Below are positions 1 to 5,632 of a stretch of DNA of 5,632 nt, piece after piece. The position numbers and the translations under genes are program-made. The notes beneath the pieces are model-generated. The model was not told where the DNA came from, made no database searches, and saw only the letters and a program-made list of their open reading frames with translations. Within the stretch, counting starts at the first letter, position 1, and every line of letters begins with the position of its first letter. The stretch comes from Kiritimatiellia bacterium (lineage in GTDB: Bacteria > Verrucomicrobiota > Kiritimatiellia > RFP12 > DVOR01): positions 1 through 5,632 of the forward strand of contig JAFTHG010000171.1 of assembly GCA_017457555.1 (NCBI GenBank), given 5' to 3'.

Positions 1-1
1 C

Positions 2-52
2 TTGTCGAGTCAAGGAGCAACGCGACTGACAATGGGAGGGGGTTTATTTTAA
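2..52 (+). CDS. possible 3' tail of an upstream gene (partial)
   Basis: Read in the frame starting at base 2, the left edge gives a short open stretch ending in a TAA at 50-52; its last residues read SSQGATRLTMGGGLF. It could be the end of a gene lying mostly outside the window, just before the promoter of the phosphorylase gene. The other plus-strand frames do not help decide: one stops at 27-29 and one stays open into the next gene. Sixteen residues are too few to recognise a family, so no function is given, and the stretch may be non-coding. Confidence 0.22.
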   Translation: MSSQGATRLTMGGGLF

Positions 53-90
53 GATTGGGTGAAATTTTTTATCTGCCGGTGAGGTGGTTG

Positions 91-99
91 TGTTATACT
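91..99 (+). promoter_or_regulatory. extended -10 promoter of the nucleoside phosphorylase gene
   Basis: The sequence TGTTATACT is a TG-n-TATACT extended -10 element, one mismatch from the TATAAT consensus. No good -35 hexamer is seen 16-18 bases upstream, which is typical of extended -10 promoters. Transcription would start near 105-107, giving a leader of about 45 nt before the ATG at 151. This placement also argues against translation starting at the upstream TTG at 55, which would lie before the transcript start. Confidence 0.55.
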
Positions 100-135
100 C
101 AACGTGTCGTGTTCGTCGGACGTTCCTTTGTGTCG

Positions 136-144
136 AAAGGGGGA
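136..144 (+). promoter_or_regulatory. ribosome binding site deciding the phosphorylase start
   Basis: AAAGGGGGA is a purine-rich Shine-Dalgarno-like stretch whose G run ends 7 bases before the ATG at 151. It supports that ATG over the in-frame TTG at 55. A second ATG at 144-146 overlaps the site but is in another frame. Confidence 0.6.
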
Positions 145-150
145 TGGATT

Positions 151-1440
151 ATGGTGCCACAGTGGTTTATTGAAGCGAAGCGGGATGGGAAGGCACATTC
201 TGAAGGTGATTTGCGGACGTGGATTCATGCAGTCACGGATGGTTCCCTACCCGATTATCAGATTTCTGCCTGGTTAATGGCGGTTTATCTCAATGGTATG
301 ACCGATGAGGAGATTGCTATTTTGACGGATGCGATGTTGCACTCCGGCGAGACCATTACGTTTCAATTGGACCGCCCAACGGTTGATAAGCATTCTACGG
401 GCGGAATCGGTGATAAGATTTCGATTCCTTTGGCACCATTGTGCGCGGCGATGGGGATGGCGGTACCAATGATTTCTGGCCGGGGGCTTGGCATTACGGG
501 TGGAACGTTGGATAAACTGGAGAGTATTTCAGGTTTTAATGTGCGGTTGCCAATTCCTGCCTTTAAGCGTCTGACGGATTCGGTGGGGTGTTGTATGATT
601 GGGCAAACCGACACTTTGGCACCGGCCGATCGCCGACTTTATGCTTTGCGCGATGTCACGGGGACTGTGCCAAGTATCCCCTTAATTACGGCATCCATTA
701 TGAGTAAAAAGTTAGCTGAGGGTGCCGAAACGCTTCTCTTTGACGTAAAATTTGGAAGTGGGGCGTTTATGAAGACGCAAGCGGCAGCAAAGGATTTGGC
801 GCACCATCTCATCCAGACGGGGGAACGTCTGGGTCGGAAGTGCCGTGCACTGATTACCGACATGAACCAACCTTTGGGACGCACGGTGGGCAACGCCTTG
901 GAAGTGCGTGAGTCTTTGGCGATTCTGGCGGGTGACGGGCCGGAGGATGTACGCCAATTAACCTTGGCCGAAGCGGCGCATTTGGCCCATGCTTCCGGGC
1001 TCTGTCAGACGTTGGCAGCGGCCGAAGATTTAGCAAAGGTCACGCTGGATAGTGGCAAGGCGATGGCGAAATTCCGCGAAATGTGCGAAGCGCAAGGCGG
1101 CGACCCGGACGCACCGCTTCCCAAAGCGACGCATTGCGAAACCATTGTAGCGCTGGAAAGTGGCACGGTTGAATGGGTTGATGCGGAGAAAATTGGACGC
1201 GCAGCTCTGATATTGGGAGCCGGCCGCTTGACGGTCAGTGCATCTCCCGATTTAGCTGTAGGGATTGATGAACTTGTTCAACAAGGCGAACCGATTGCTG
1301 CTGGAGCCCCACTCTGCCGGCTCCACGCCAATCGGTTGGAGTGCATTGAACCCGCACGCCAGTTGGTGCAAGAAGCAATTCGCATTACACAGAGCCCCGT
1401 TATGCCACGCTCCCTGATTACAGAAGTCCTCTCCTGCTGA
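151..1440 (+). CDS. thymidine / pyrimidine-nucleoside phosphorylase
   Basis: This 429-residue protein belongs to the thymidine/pyrimidine-nucleoside phosphorylase family. These cytosolic salvage enzymes use phosphate to split thymidine, deoxyuridine or uridine into the base and (deoxy)ribose-1-phosphate. The family signature is complete at residues 109-124 (SGRGLGITGGTLDKLE). Using E. coli DeoA numbering from memory, the phosphate-site residues K84, H85, S86, S95, S113 and T123 correspond to K80, H81, S82, S91, S109 and T119, and the base-contacting R171, S186 and K190 to R167, S182 and K186. All are present. An all-helical N-terminal domain is followed by the phosphate-binding domain (DVKFGSGAFM, 198-207) and the C-terminal PYNP domain (ILGAGR, 354-359; DLAVGI, 367-372). 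Length is near the usual 430-440. The ATG at 151 is chosen because a ribosome site and an extended -10 promoter sit just upstream; the in-frame TTG at 55 would add 32 residues with no family resemblance. One oddity is Ile115 where DeoA has His. The C-terminus looks more like Bacillus Pdp than DeoA, so uridine may also be a substrate (inference); hence no gene symbol. Confidence 0.95.
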   Translation: MVPQWFIEAKRDGKAHSEGDLRTWIHAVTDGSLPDYQISAWLMAVYLNGMTDEEIAILTDAMLHSGETITFQLDRPTVDKHSTGGIGDKISIPLAPLCAAMGMAVPMISGRGLGITGGTLDKLESISGFNVRLPIPAFKRLTDSVGCCMIGQTDTLAPADRRLYALRDVTGTVPSIPLITASIMSKKLAEGAETLLFDVKFGSGAFMKTQAAAKDLAHHLIQTGERLGRKCRALITDMNQPLGRTVGNALEVRESLAILAGDGPEDVRQLTLAEAAHLAHASGLCQTLAAAEDLAKVTLDSGKAMAKFREMCEAQGGDPDAPLPKATHCETIVALESGTVEWVDAEKIGRAALILGAGRLTVSASPDLAVGIDELVQQGEPIAAGAPLCRLHANRLECIEPARQLVQEAIRITQSPVMPRSLITEVLSC

Positions 1441-1489
1441 CGCAAGAAACTGCACTTTTAAATTATTTTTAACAAAATGCTGATTTTAG

Positions 1490-1518
1490 TGGATTTTCTT
1501 AAATCGTTTTGTTATCAT
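1490..1518 (+). promoter_or_regulatory. promoter of the rubredoxin gene
   Basis: TGTTATCAT at 1510-1518 is an extended -10 (TG-n-TATCAT). A weak -35 candidate, TGGATT, sits at 1490-1495 with a 17-bp spacer. The A/T-rich stretch at about 1454-1478 just upstream could act as an UP element. The start would fall near 1524-1526, leaving a leader of about 30 nt. With no clear terminator between the genes, some read-through from the phosphorylase gene is also possible. Confidence 0.5.
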
Positions 1519-1540
1519 TACAGTATTGAAACAACTTAAA

Positions 1541-1546
1541 AAGGAG
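1541..1546 (+). promoter_or_regulatory. ribosome binding site of rubredoxin
   Basis: AAGGAG lies 7 bases before the ATG at 1554, a near-ideal Shine-Dalgarno. It fixes the start of this very short gene and is strong evidence that the gene is translated. Confidence 0.8.
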
Positions 1547-1553
1547 TGAGACA

Positions 1554-1688
1554 ATGACCTACGTTTGCCAAGTATGTGGTTACGTTTATGATCCGGCTGA
1601 AAATGACGGCATCCCGTTTGAACAACTTCCAGATGATTGGACTTGCCCGACCTGCGGAGTTGGCAAGTCTGATTTCGCAGCGGTCTAA
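1554..1688 (+). CDS. rubredoxin, short-loop type (44 aa)
   Basis: Rubredoxins are small cytosolic electron carriers with one iron held by four cysteines. They typically serve oxygen- or superoxide-detoxifying enzymes or other oxidoreductases in anaerobes. The two iron-binding knuckles are both present: CQVCG at residues 5-9 and CPTCG at 31-35. The conserved core around them is also seen: Y10, Y12, DPAE 13-16, F22, LPDDW 25-29 and F41. At 44 residues it is shorter than the usual 52-54. The missing residues fall between DPAE and the PF of IPF, in the loop that normally carries a GDPDNGIAPGT-like stretch. Desulfovibrio desulfuricans has a 45-residue rubredoxin with a similar deletion (recalled). 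The gene has its own promoter and ribosome site and ends 18 bases before a strong terminator, so it is probably monocistronic. No redox partner is encoded nearby, so its electron acceptor is unknown. Confidence 0.95.
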   Translation: MTYVCQVCGYVYDPAENDGIPFEQLPDDWTCPTCGVGKSDFAAV

Positions 1689-1706
1689 GCGATTGCCACA
1701 TCAAAC

Positions 1707-1737
1707 AAAAGAGCCTTGCCGAAAGCAAGGCTCTTTT
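1707..1737. terminator. bidirectional intrinsic terminator between convergent genes
   Basis: AAAAGAGCCTTGC (1707-1719) pairs perfectly with GCAAGGCTCTTTT (1725-1737) around a 5-nt CGAAA loop, a 13-bp stem with a 9-bp core rich in G-C pairs. On the plus strand the T run continues as TTTTATTTTT to 1743, ending the rubredoxin transcript. Read on the minus strand the stem is followed by TTTTGTTTG, which can end the potABCD transcript coming from 1761. Each gene end lies within about 25 bases of the stem. Confidence 0.92.
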
Positions 1738-1760
1738 ATTTTTAGTATTAGCGCAAGGGC

Positions 1761-2810
1761 TTATTCAGCGCGGATGCGATCCCATGCCTTGATGTAACGG
1801 ATGTTTTCATCGCCCAAGTCACGAAGCGGCGTGCAACGTGCACGCACATCTTCTGGAATCGTGAAGGCGGGATTGCTACGGAGTTTCTCATCTACCAATT
1901 TAACGGCCTCAGTATGAGGCGTCACATACATGATCTCATCCATGTTAGCCGCAGCGATCTCCGGCCGATACATGAAGTTGATGAAAGCATGGGCCAACGT
2001 GGGATTTGCCGCATTCTTATGAATGACAAAGTTATCAAATGTCACGGTAGATCCTTCTTCAGGAATCACAAACGCAACGGTTGGCTTCTCCATGGACACT
2101 TGAAGCATATCGCCACTGTAGGTTTGGATTAGGAAGAATTCACCCGAAGCCAATGCACGCTTGGCATCATCCACTTCGAATTTGGCAATATTCTGTTTCC
2201 ACGTCTTGACTAATGCGACAGCGGCCTCGATATGCTCAGGATTGGTGGAATTCACATCGTGACCAAGAGTCTTCAAGGCACAGCCCATCACCTCACGCTG
2301 GTCATTCAGCAAGGAGCAACGGCGATGAATGTCGGTACGTTCAAACATGTGCCATGTGGGCTTGAAGTCGGTGATACGCGTGGTTTCATAGCCAATGCCC
2401 GTGAAACTCACGAAGTAAGGCACCGAGTACTGCAATTCCGGGTCTAACGAAAGTGCTGCATAGGAGCGATCGTAGTACTGGGTAACATTCGGCAACTGGG
2501 TCAAATCCATTGGTGCCAACATCTCTTGCGATTGCATCAGTTTGGCCATATAAGAAGACGGCACAAGGATGTCATAGCCGCTTGCGCCTGCTTTTAACTT
2601 GGCATACATTGCTTCATTGGAGTCAAAAACGTCAATTTGGACTTCGCAATTAAACTCTTTTTCGAAGCGACGCAACACATCATCCGAGATATAATCACCC
2701 CAATTGTAGATGTGCAACGTTTCTTTCGGCTCGCCACATGCTGTAAGACAAAGCAGTGACAGGATGGGGAAGACCACCGAAACGACCTTCATCAATGTGC
2801 GTTTTTTCAT
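1761..2810 (-). CDS. potD: PotD-like polyamine-binding lipoprotein
   Basis: This 349-residue protein is the substrate-binding component of the polyamine importer encoded upstream; it should capture spermidine and/or putrescine outside the cytoplasmic membrane and deliver it to PotB-PotC. It has a lipoprotein signal: basic start (KKR), hydrophobic core about 9-22, and lipobox LTAC with the lipid-modified cysteine at 25. The PotD fold begins at residue 32 (LHIYNWGDYI). Several ligand-site positions known from E. coli PotD can be matched by eye: W37, Y40, S85, Y87, D170, E173, D259 and Y295. However, the positions of E. coli W229 and W255 appear to be Q229 (within LIQTYSGD) and T257 (VTFDN). Ligand preference therefore cannot be assumed. 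Length matches E. coli PotD (348). The ATG overlaps the potC stop in ATGA, and AAGGA at 2820-2824 sits 9 bases upstream, so translation is probably coupled. It is last in the operon, 24 bases from the terminator. Confidence 0.93.
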   Translation of the reverse strand: MKKRTLMKVVSVVFPILSLLCLTACGEPKETLHIYNWGDYISDDVLRRFEKEFNCEVQIDVFDSNEAMYAKLKAGASGYDILVPSSYMAKLMQSQEMLAPMDLTQLPNVTQYYDRSYAALSLDPELQYSVPYFVSFTGIGYETTRITDFKPTWHMFERTDIHRRCSLLNDQREVMGCALKTLGHDVNSTNPEHIEAAVALVKTWKQNIAKFEVDDAKRALASGEFFLIQTYSGDMLQVSMEKPTVAFVIPEEGSTVTFDNFVIHKNAANPTLAHAFINFMYRPEIAAANMDEIMYVTPHTEAVKLVDEKLRSNPAFTIPEDVRARCTPLRDLGDENIRYIKAWDRIRAE

Positions 2811-3643
2811 TTTTTCGTATCCTTTTTATCGGTGAGTAACCGTTGCGTAATGAAGACCAAGATAAAGGTCATCAACAGAAAGATTACGGAAAGGGCATTA
2901 ATGACCGCTGGTGTGCCACGGCGCATGGCGCTCTGAATATAGATAGGTAACGTGGTGTCGCCTGCGCCCTTCACGAAGAAGGTAATCACAAAATCATCAA
3001 TTGAGAGCGTAAAGGCGAAGAGAGCCCCAGCGATAATGCCCGGCGAAATAATCGGAAGCGTCACCCGGAAGAAGGTGTAGAGCCCCCCTGCTCCAAGATC
3101 TTGCGCGGCTTCAATCATTGAACGATCAAATTCCTGCAACCGTCCAAGGACCACCATCGTCACATAACTGAGACAGAATGTGATATGTGCAATGACGATT
3201 GTCGTCATACCCAGTCCGCACTCAATCCCAAAGGTACGCCGTATCCACTCTCCAAAGGTAGACAAGACGGTCACAAAGAGTAAGAGCAAGCCGATACCTT
3301 GTAAAATATCAGGCACCACCAATGGCGTATGCACTAACGCAGAATAGATGCTTTTAAAGCGGCTCTTACTGCGATGTAAAGCCAAAGCGGCAAGCGTGCC
3401 AAGCAATGTTGATGCGACTGTAGCAATTAATGCAATAATCAACGTATTGACTAATGCTTCCCAAATAGCACGATCCTGAAAGAGGCGTTCATACCACTTC
3501 AAGGAAAAACCCGTCCAAGCACCGCCATACTTACTCGCATTAAACGATGCGACAGCGACCAAAATCAACGGGGTATAGAGGAAAATGAGCGTTAAGAGCG
3601 TGACGCAAAAAGGGAAACGGCTCCGGCGATTACATCCGCGCAT
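2807..3643 (-). CDS. potC: polyamine ABC transporter permease PotC
   Basis: This 278-residue integral membrane protein is one of the two permeases forming the channel of the polyamine importer. Six hydrophobic segments can be placed at about 12-34, 66-88, 106-129, 145-168, 203-223 and 246-267, as expected for the PotC/PotI type. The EAA loop that docks on the ATPase is clear: EAA at 178-180, G184 and LP at 196-197. SIDDFVITFF at 214-223 resembles the PotC-typical SLDD stretch after the loop. The short basic C-terminus (KKDTKK) is probably cytoplasmic. The ATG shares one base with the potB stop (TAATG), and AGGAG at 3652-3656, inside the end of potB, lies 8 bases upstream. The stop overlaps the potD start. 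PotC rather than PotB is chosen from the gene order and the SIDD stretch. Confidence 0.94.
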   Translation of the reverse strand: MRGCNRRSRFPFCVTLLTLIFLYTPLILVAVASFNASKYGGAWTGFSLKWYERLFQDRAIWEALVNTLIIALIATVASTLLGTLAALALHRSKSRFKSIYSALVHTPLVVPDILQGIGLLLLFVTVLSTFGEWIRRTFGIECGLGMTTIVIAHITFCLSYVTMVVLGRLQEFDRSMIEAAQDLGAGGLYTFFRVTLPIISPGIIAGALFAFTLSIDDFVITFFVKGAGDTTLPIYIQSAMRRGTPAVINALSVIFLLMTFILVFITQRLLTDKKDTKK

Positions 3644-4506
3644 TAGACGTTCTCCTGTTCAGCCTTCCGGCTTTTCAATTTACGAATCCAGATGGTGCCC
3701 ACCAATGGCAAGAAGACCGCCAGCATCAAGAGGGCTGATAATGCACTCGCATGTGGCAAGTTACGATCCACGAAGACGCGTTGTGCAATCTTATCACCCA
3801 CCAATTCACTGGTTGGGCCGCCGACCAAATCCGGAATCAAGTAGGCGCCAAACGCAGGAATCAAGACCACCATCACGGCCGTCCAGACACCTTTTAGAAT
3901 CCCGGGGAAGAAAACACGACGAAACGCATGAAACGAACCTGCACCCAGATCTTTTGCCGCATCCAACAACGAAAAGTCAAACTTTTCTGCCACAGCATAG
4001 ATTGGTAAGACCGCGAATGGAATGTAGGTATAAATCATCACGGTCAATACAGCCCATTGATTATAGAGCAATACCGTTGATTCATCTGCCAAACCAATCA
4101 AGACTAAAAGATGCTTGAAAATGCCATCCGAGTGTAAAAACACACGCCAGGCATAGATACGAATCAAGAAATTCGTCCAGAAGGGCACAATAATCAACAT
4201 CAAAAAGACGTTGCGTAATTGCGAAGACATCCGCGACAAGTAATAACTAATCGGAATAGCGACTGCGATACAAACAATGGTTGAAACAATTCCCAGCCAA
4301 AACGTGCGCCATATAATCGCAGGATAATTGGGATTGCCAAGTTCTTTCAAGGTCGACAGCGTCCACCCTGAAGCGATACCGCCTGCCGAATCGACCGGTT
4401 TGAACGCCAAGAAAAAGACAATCAGAACAGGGAGTGCATAAAAGAGCACTAACCACACAAAGGTTGGCAAGCCGACAAAAAAGTTGGACGCTTTTTTGAA
4501 GAACAT
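3643..4506 (-). CDS. potB: polyamine ABC transporter permease PotB
   Basis: This 287-residue membrane protein is the second permease of the importer and pairs with PotC. Hydrophobic segments lie at about 13-35, 68-90, 99-124, 148-173, 206-226 and 253-273. The EAA loop is present in variant form as DAAKDLGAG (182-190), with Asp replacing the usual first Glu, followed by a pro-gly at 201-202. PAFGAYLIPDLVGG at 217-230 matches the PotB-type stretch after the loop (P, G, D and GG conserved). The ATG at 4504-4506 is preceded by AGGGGGA (4514-4520) at a 7-base distance. It begins 16 nt after the potA stop, and its own stop overlaps the potC start. A nearby ATG at 4509-4511 is out of frame. The basic tail (RKLKSRK) is probably cytoplasmic. 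Confidence 0.94.
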   Translation of the reverse strand: MFFKKASNFFVGLPTFVWLVLFYALPVLIVFFLAFKPVDSAGGIASGWTLSTLKELGNPNYPAIIWRTFWLGIVSTIVCIAVAIPISYYLSRMSSQLRNVFLMLIIVPFWTNFLIRIYAWRVFLHSDGIFKHLLVLIGLADESTVLLYNQWAVLTVMIYTYIPFAVLPIYAVAEKFDFSLLDAAKDLGAGSFHAFRRVFFPGILKGVWTAVMVVLIPAFGAYLIPDLVGGPTSELVGDKIAQRVFVDRNLPHASALSALLMLAVFLPLVGTIWIRKLKSRKAEQENV

Positions 4507-4522
4507 GGCATTGTCCCCCTAC

Positions 4523-5632
4523 TTAGAGATCCGGCAACACGCGGAGATGTTCATCAGCTTCGGCGTAACGATCCAGCATATACGCATTGTCTGCCTCAAA
4601 GCGTAACCAAACATCATCACCCCACGTAATGCGGCGTTCATCCAGGGCATAACCGTAGTGCTGTTTCACCACAGCAACGCGCCAATCATTAACACGAACC
4701 CAATAACGTGTGTGCGCACCGAGATAAATCACATCTTCGACCTTGCCTTGCAGCAAATTTGTCCGTGGATTCACGTGTTCCGGGCGTTCATGCGAAATCA
4801 TAAACTTCTCCGGGCGGATGCTGATATGGACACTTCCTCCAACAGGAACTTTTTTATCGTTGTAGAGGCGCAATGTCGGGAAATCTTCAATTTCCAGGTC
4901 GCAATAATCACCTTCCGTCCGGCTCACGACACCTGGGAAAAAGTTTGTATCACCAATAAAGGCCGCGACAAAACTCGTCTTAGGCGCTTCATAAAGTTCG
5001 GGAGGCGTGCCAATTTGCTCAACATGACCACCGCGCAACACCGCAATATGATCACTGATACTCATTGCTTCCTGTTGGTCATGCGTCACAAAAAGGAACG
5101 TAATCCCAACGTCATCATGCAAGGTATCCAATTCAATCAACATACGCTGACGCAATTTAAGGTCAAGCGCAGCAAGCGGTTCATCCAACAAGAGCACCTT
5201 GGGACGATTAATCAAGGCTCGTGCGATCGCAACACGTTGGCGTTGACCACCAGAGAGTTGGCCCGGCTTGCGGTTCTCAAATCCAGACAACTGTACCAAG
5301 TCCAAGTACTTTGGCACTTCCTTAACAATCTTTTCTGGAGCAACACCACTCGCTTTCAAACCAAAAGCAATGTTTTCCCACACACTCATATGTGGAAACA
5401 ATGCATAGTTCTGAAAAACGGTACGAACTTCTCGACGATTGGGTGGTAAGTTGGTTATATCAACACCATCAAGAATCACACGCCCGGAATCAGGCTTTTC
5501 GAAGCCTCCGCAAATCCGAAGCAGCGTTGTCTTACCACAACCGCTCGGTCCCAGCAAGGAGAAAACCTCTCCCGCTCCAATTGAAAGGGTCACATTATCC
5601 AATATGGTATTATTCCCATACCGCTTGGTAAC
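4523..5632 (-). CDS. potA: polyamine ABC transporter ATPase PotA (5' end cut by window)
   Basis: PotA is the cytoplasmic ATPase that drives the importer by ATP binding and hydrolysis against the EAA loops of PotB and PotC. The reading frame is open to the right edge, beginning VTKRYGNNTILDNVT, a typical PotA beginning; only some 10-20 residues should be missing. Numbering from the edge (369 residues visible): Walker A GPSGCGKTT 28-36, Q-loop VFQNYALFP with Q74, signature LSGGQ 126-130, Walker B VLLLDE 146-151, D-loop LAALD 153-157 and H-loop H184. All catalytic residues are intact. The C-terminal part (about 235-369) is a TOBE-type domain, seen for example in SIRPEKF, as in PotA/CysA-type ATPases. 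The TTG at 5600-5602 that could pose as a start lies inside the conserved N-terminal strand, so it is not the start. TAA at 4523-4525 is followed 16 nt later by potB. The operon promoter is outside the window. Confidence 0.95.
   Translation of the reverse strand, partial: VTKRYGNNTILDNVTLSIGAGEVFSLLGPSGCGKTTLLRICGGFEKPDSGRVILDGVDITNLPPNRREVRTVFQNYALFPHMSVWENIAFGLKASGVAPEKIVKEVPKYLDLVQLSGFENRKPGQLSGGQRQRVAIARALINRPKVLLLDEPLAALDLKLRQRMLIELDTLHDDVGITFLFVTHDQQEAMSISDHIAVLRGGHVEQIGTPPELYEAPKTSFVAAFIGDTNFFPGVVSRTEGDYCDLEIEDFPTLRLYNDKKVPVGGSVHISIRPEKFMISHERPEHVNPRTNLLQGKVEDVIYLGAHTRYWVRVNDWRVAVVKQHYGYALDERRITWGDDVWLRFEADNAYMLDRYAEADEHLRVLPDL

Noticed and set aside
55..150. N-terminal extension of the phosphorylase from TTG at 55
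   Set aside because: The 32 extra residues have no family resemblance, the extended -10 promoter at 91-99 lies downstream of the TTG, and a good ribosome site precedes the ATG at 151. A GGGAGGGGG run at 34-42 is too far from the TTG to be convincing.
1474..1487. Small inverted repeat AAAAT-GCTG-ATTTT after the phosphorylase gene
   Set aside because: Five A-T pairs are too weak for a terminator, and such repeats occur by chance in A/T-rich DNA. No convincing terminator is seen between the phosphorylase and rubredoxin genes.
1576..1797. 73-residue plus-strand frame over rubredoxin and the terminator
   Set aside because: It is out of frame with the clear rubredoxin gene, runs through the terminator hairpin and into the end of potD, and has no recognisable content.
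11..2321. 12-base repeat CAAGGAGCAACG at 11-22 and 2310-2321
   Set aside because: About one such 12-base match is expected by chance in a window of this size, the second copy is inside potD, and the flanks do not match.
3585..4118. 177-residue plus-strand open frame over potC and potB
   Set aside because: It is rich in R, P, S and H, as expected of an antisense frame, and crosses the potB-potC junction where both minus-strand genes are well supported.
4658..5449. 263-residue open frame antisense to potA
   Set aside because: It lies entirely within potA, which has every ABC ATPase motif. Its translation resembles no family, and there is no supporting ribosome site or promoter; it is an antisense shadow.

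Overview
The window looks like ordinary bacterial chromosome, densely coded and moderate in GC. It has two unlinked parts facing each other across a shared terminator. The plus strand carries a thymidine/pyrimidine-nucleoside phosphorylase (151-1440) and, 113 bases on, a 44-residue rubredoxin (1554-1688). The minus strand carries a complete polyamine ABC importer operon except for the very start of its first gene: potA (5' end cut by the right edge), potB, potC and potD, ending at 1761. A perfect 13-bp hairpin at 1707-1737, with A-rich and T-rich flanks, lies between the convergent ends and can terminate transcription both ways.

The organism cannot be named from this. A lipobox on the PotD-like protein is compatible with many bacteria. 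Rubredoxin points to an anaerobic or microaerophilic lifestyle. Several motif variants differ from the Enterobacteria (GLGIT in the phosphorylase, a TYSGD stretch in PotD), so a less-studied phylum is likely. This is inference.

Function: the phosphorylase salvages pyrimidine nucleosides by splitting them with phosphate into base and (deoxy)ribose-1-phosphate. The rubredoxin is a one-iron electron carrier, probably expressed alone from its own promoter. PotA (ATPase), PotB and PotC (permeases) and PotD (lipid-anchored binding protein) should act together to import spermidine and/or putrescine. The junctions are a 16-nt gap (potA-potB), TAATG (potB-potC) and ATGA (potC-potD), which indicates one co-transcribed, translationally coupled unit whose promoter lies beyond the right edge.

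I found no mobile element, CRISPR array, tRNA or rRNA, and nothing that supports a new multi-gene system. The most interesting details are the short-loop rubredoxin, the PotD-like protein lacking two tryptophans expected in the ligand site, and two similar extended -10 promoters. No gene-free stretch exceeds 150 bases.
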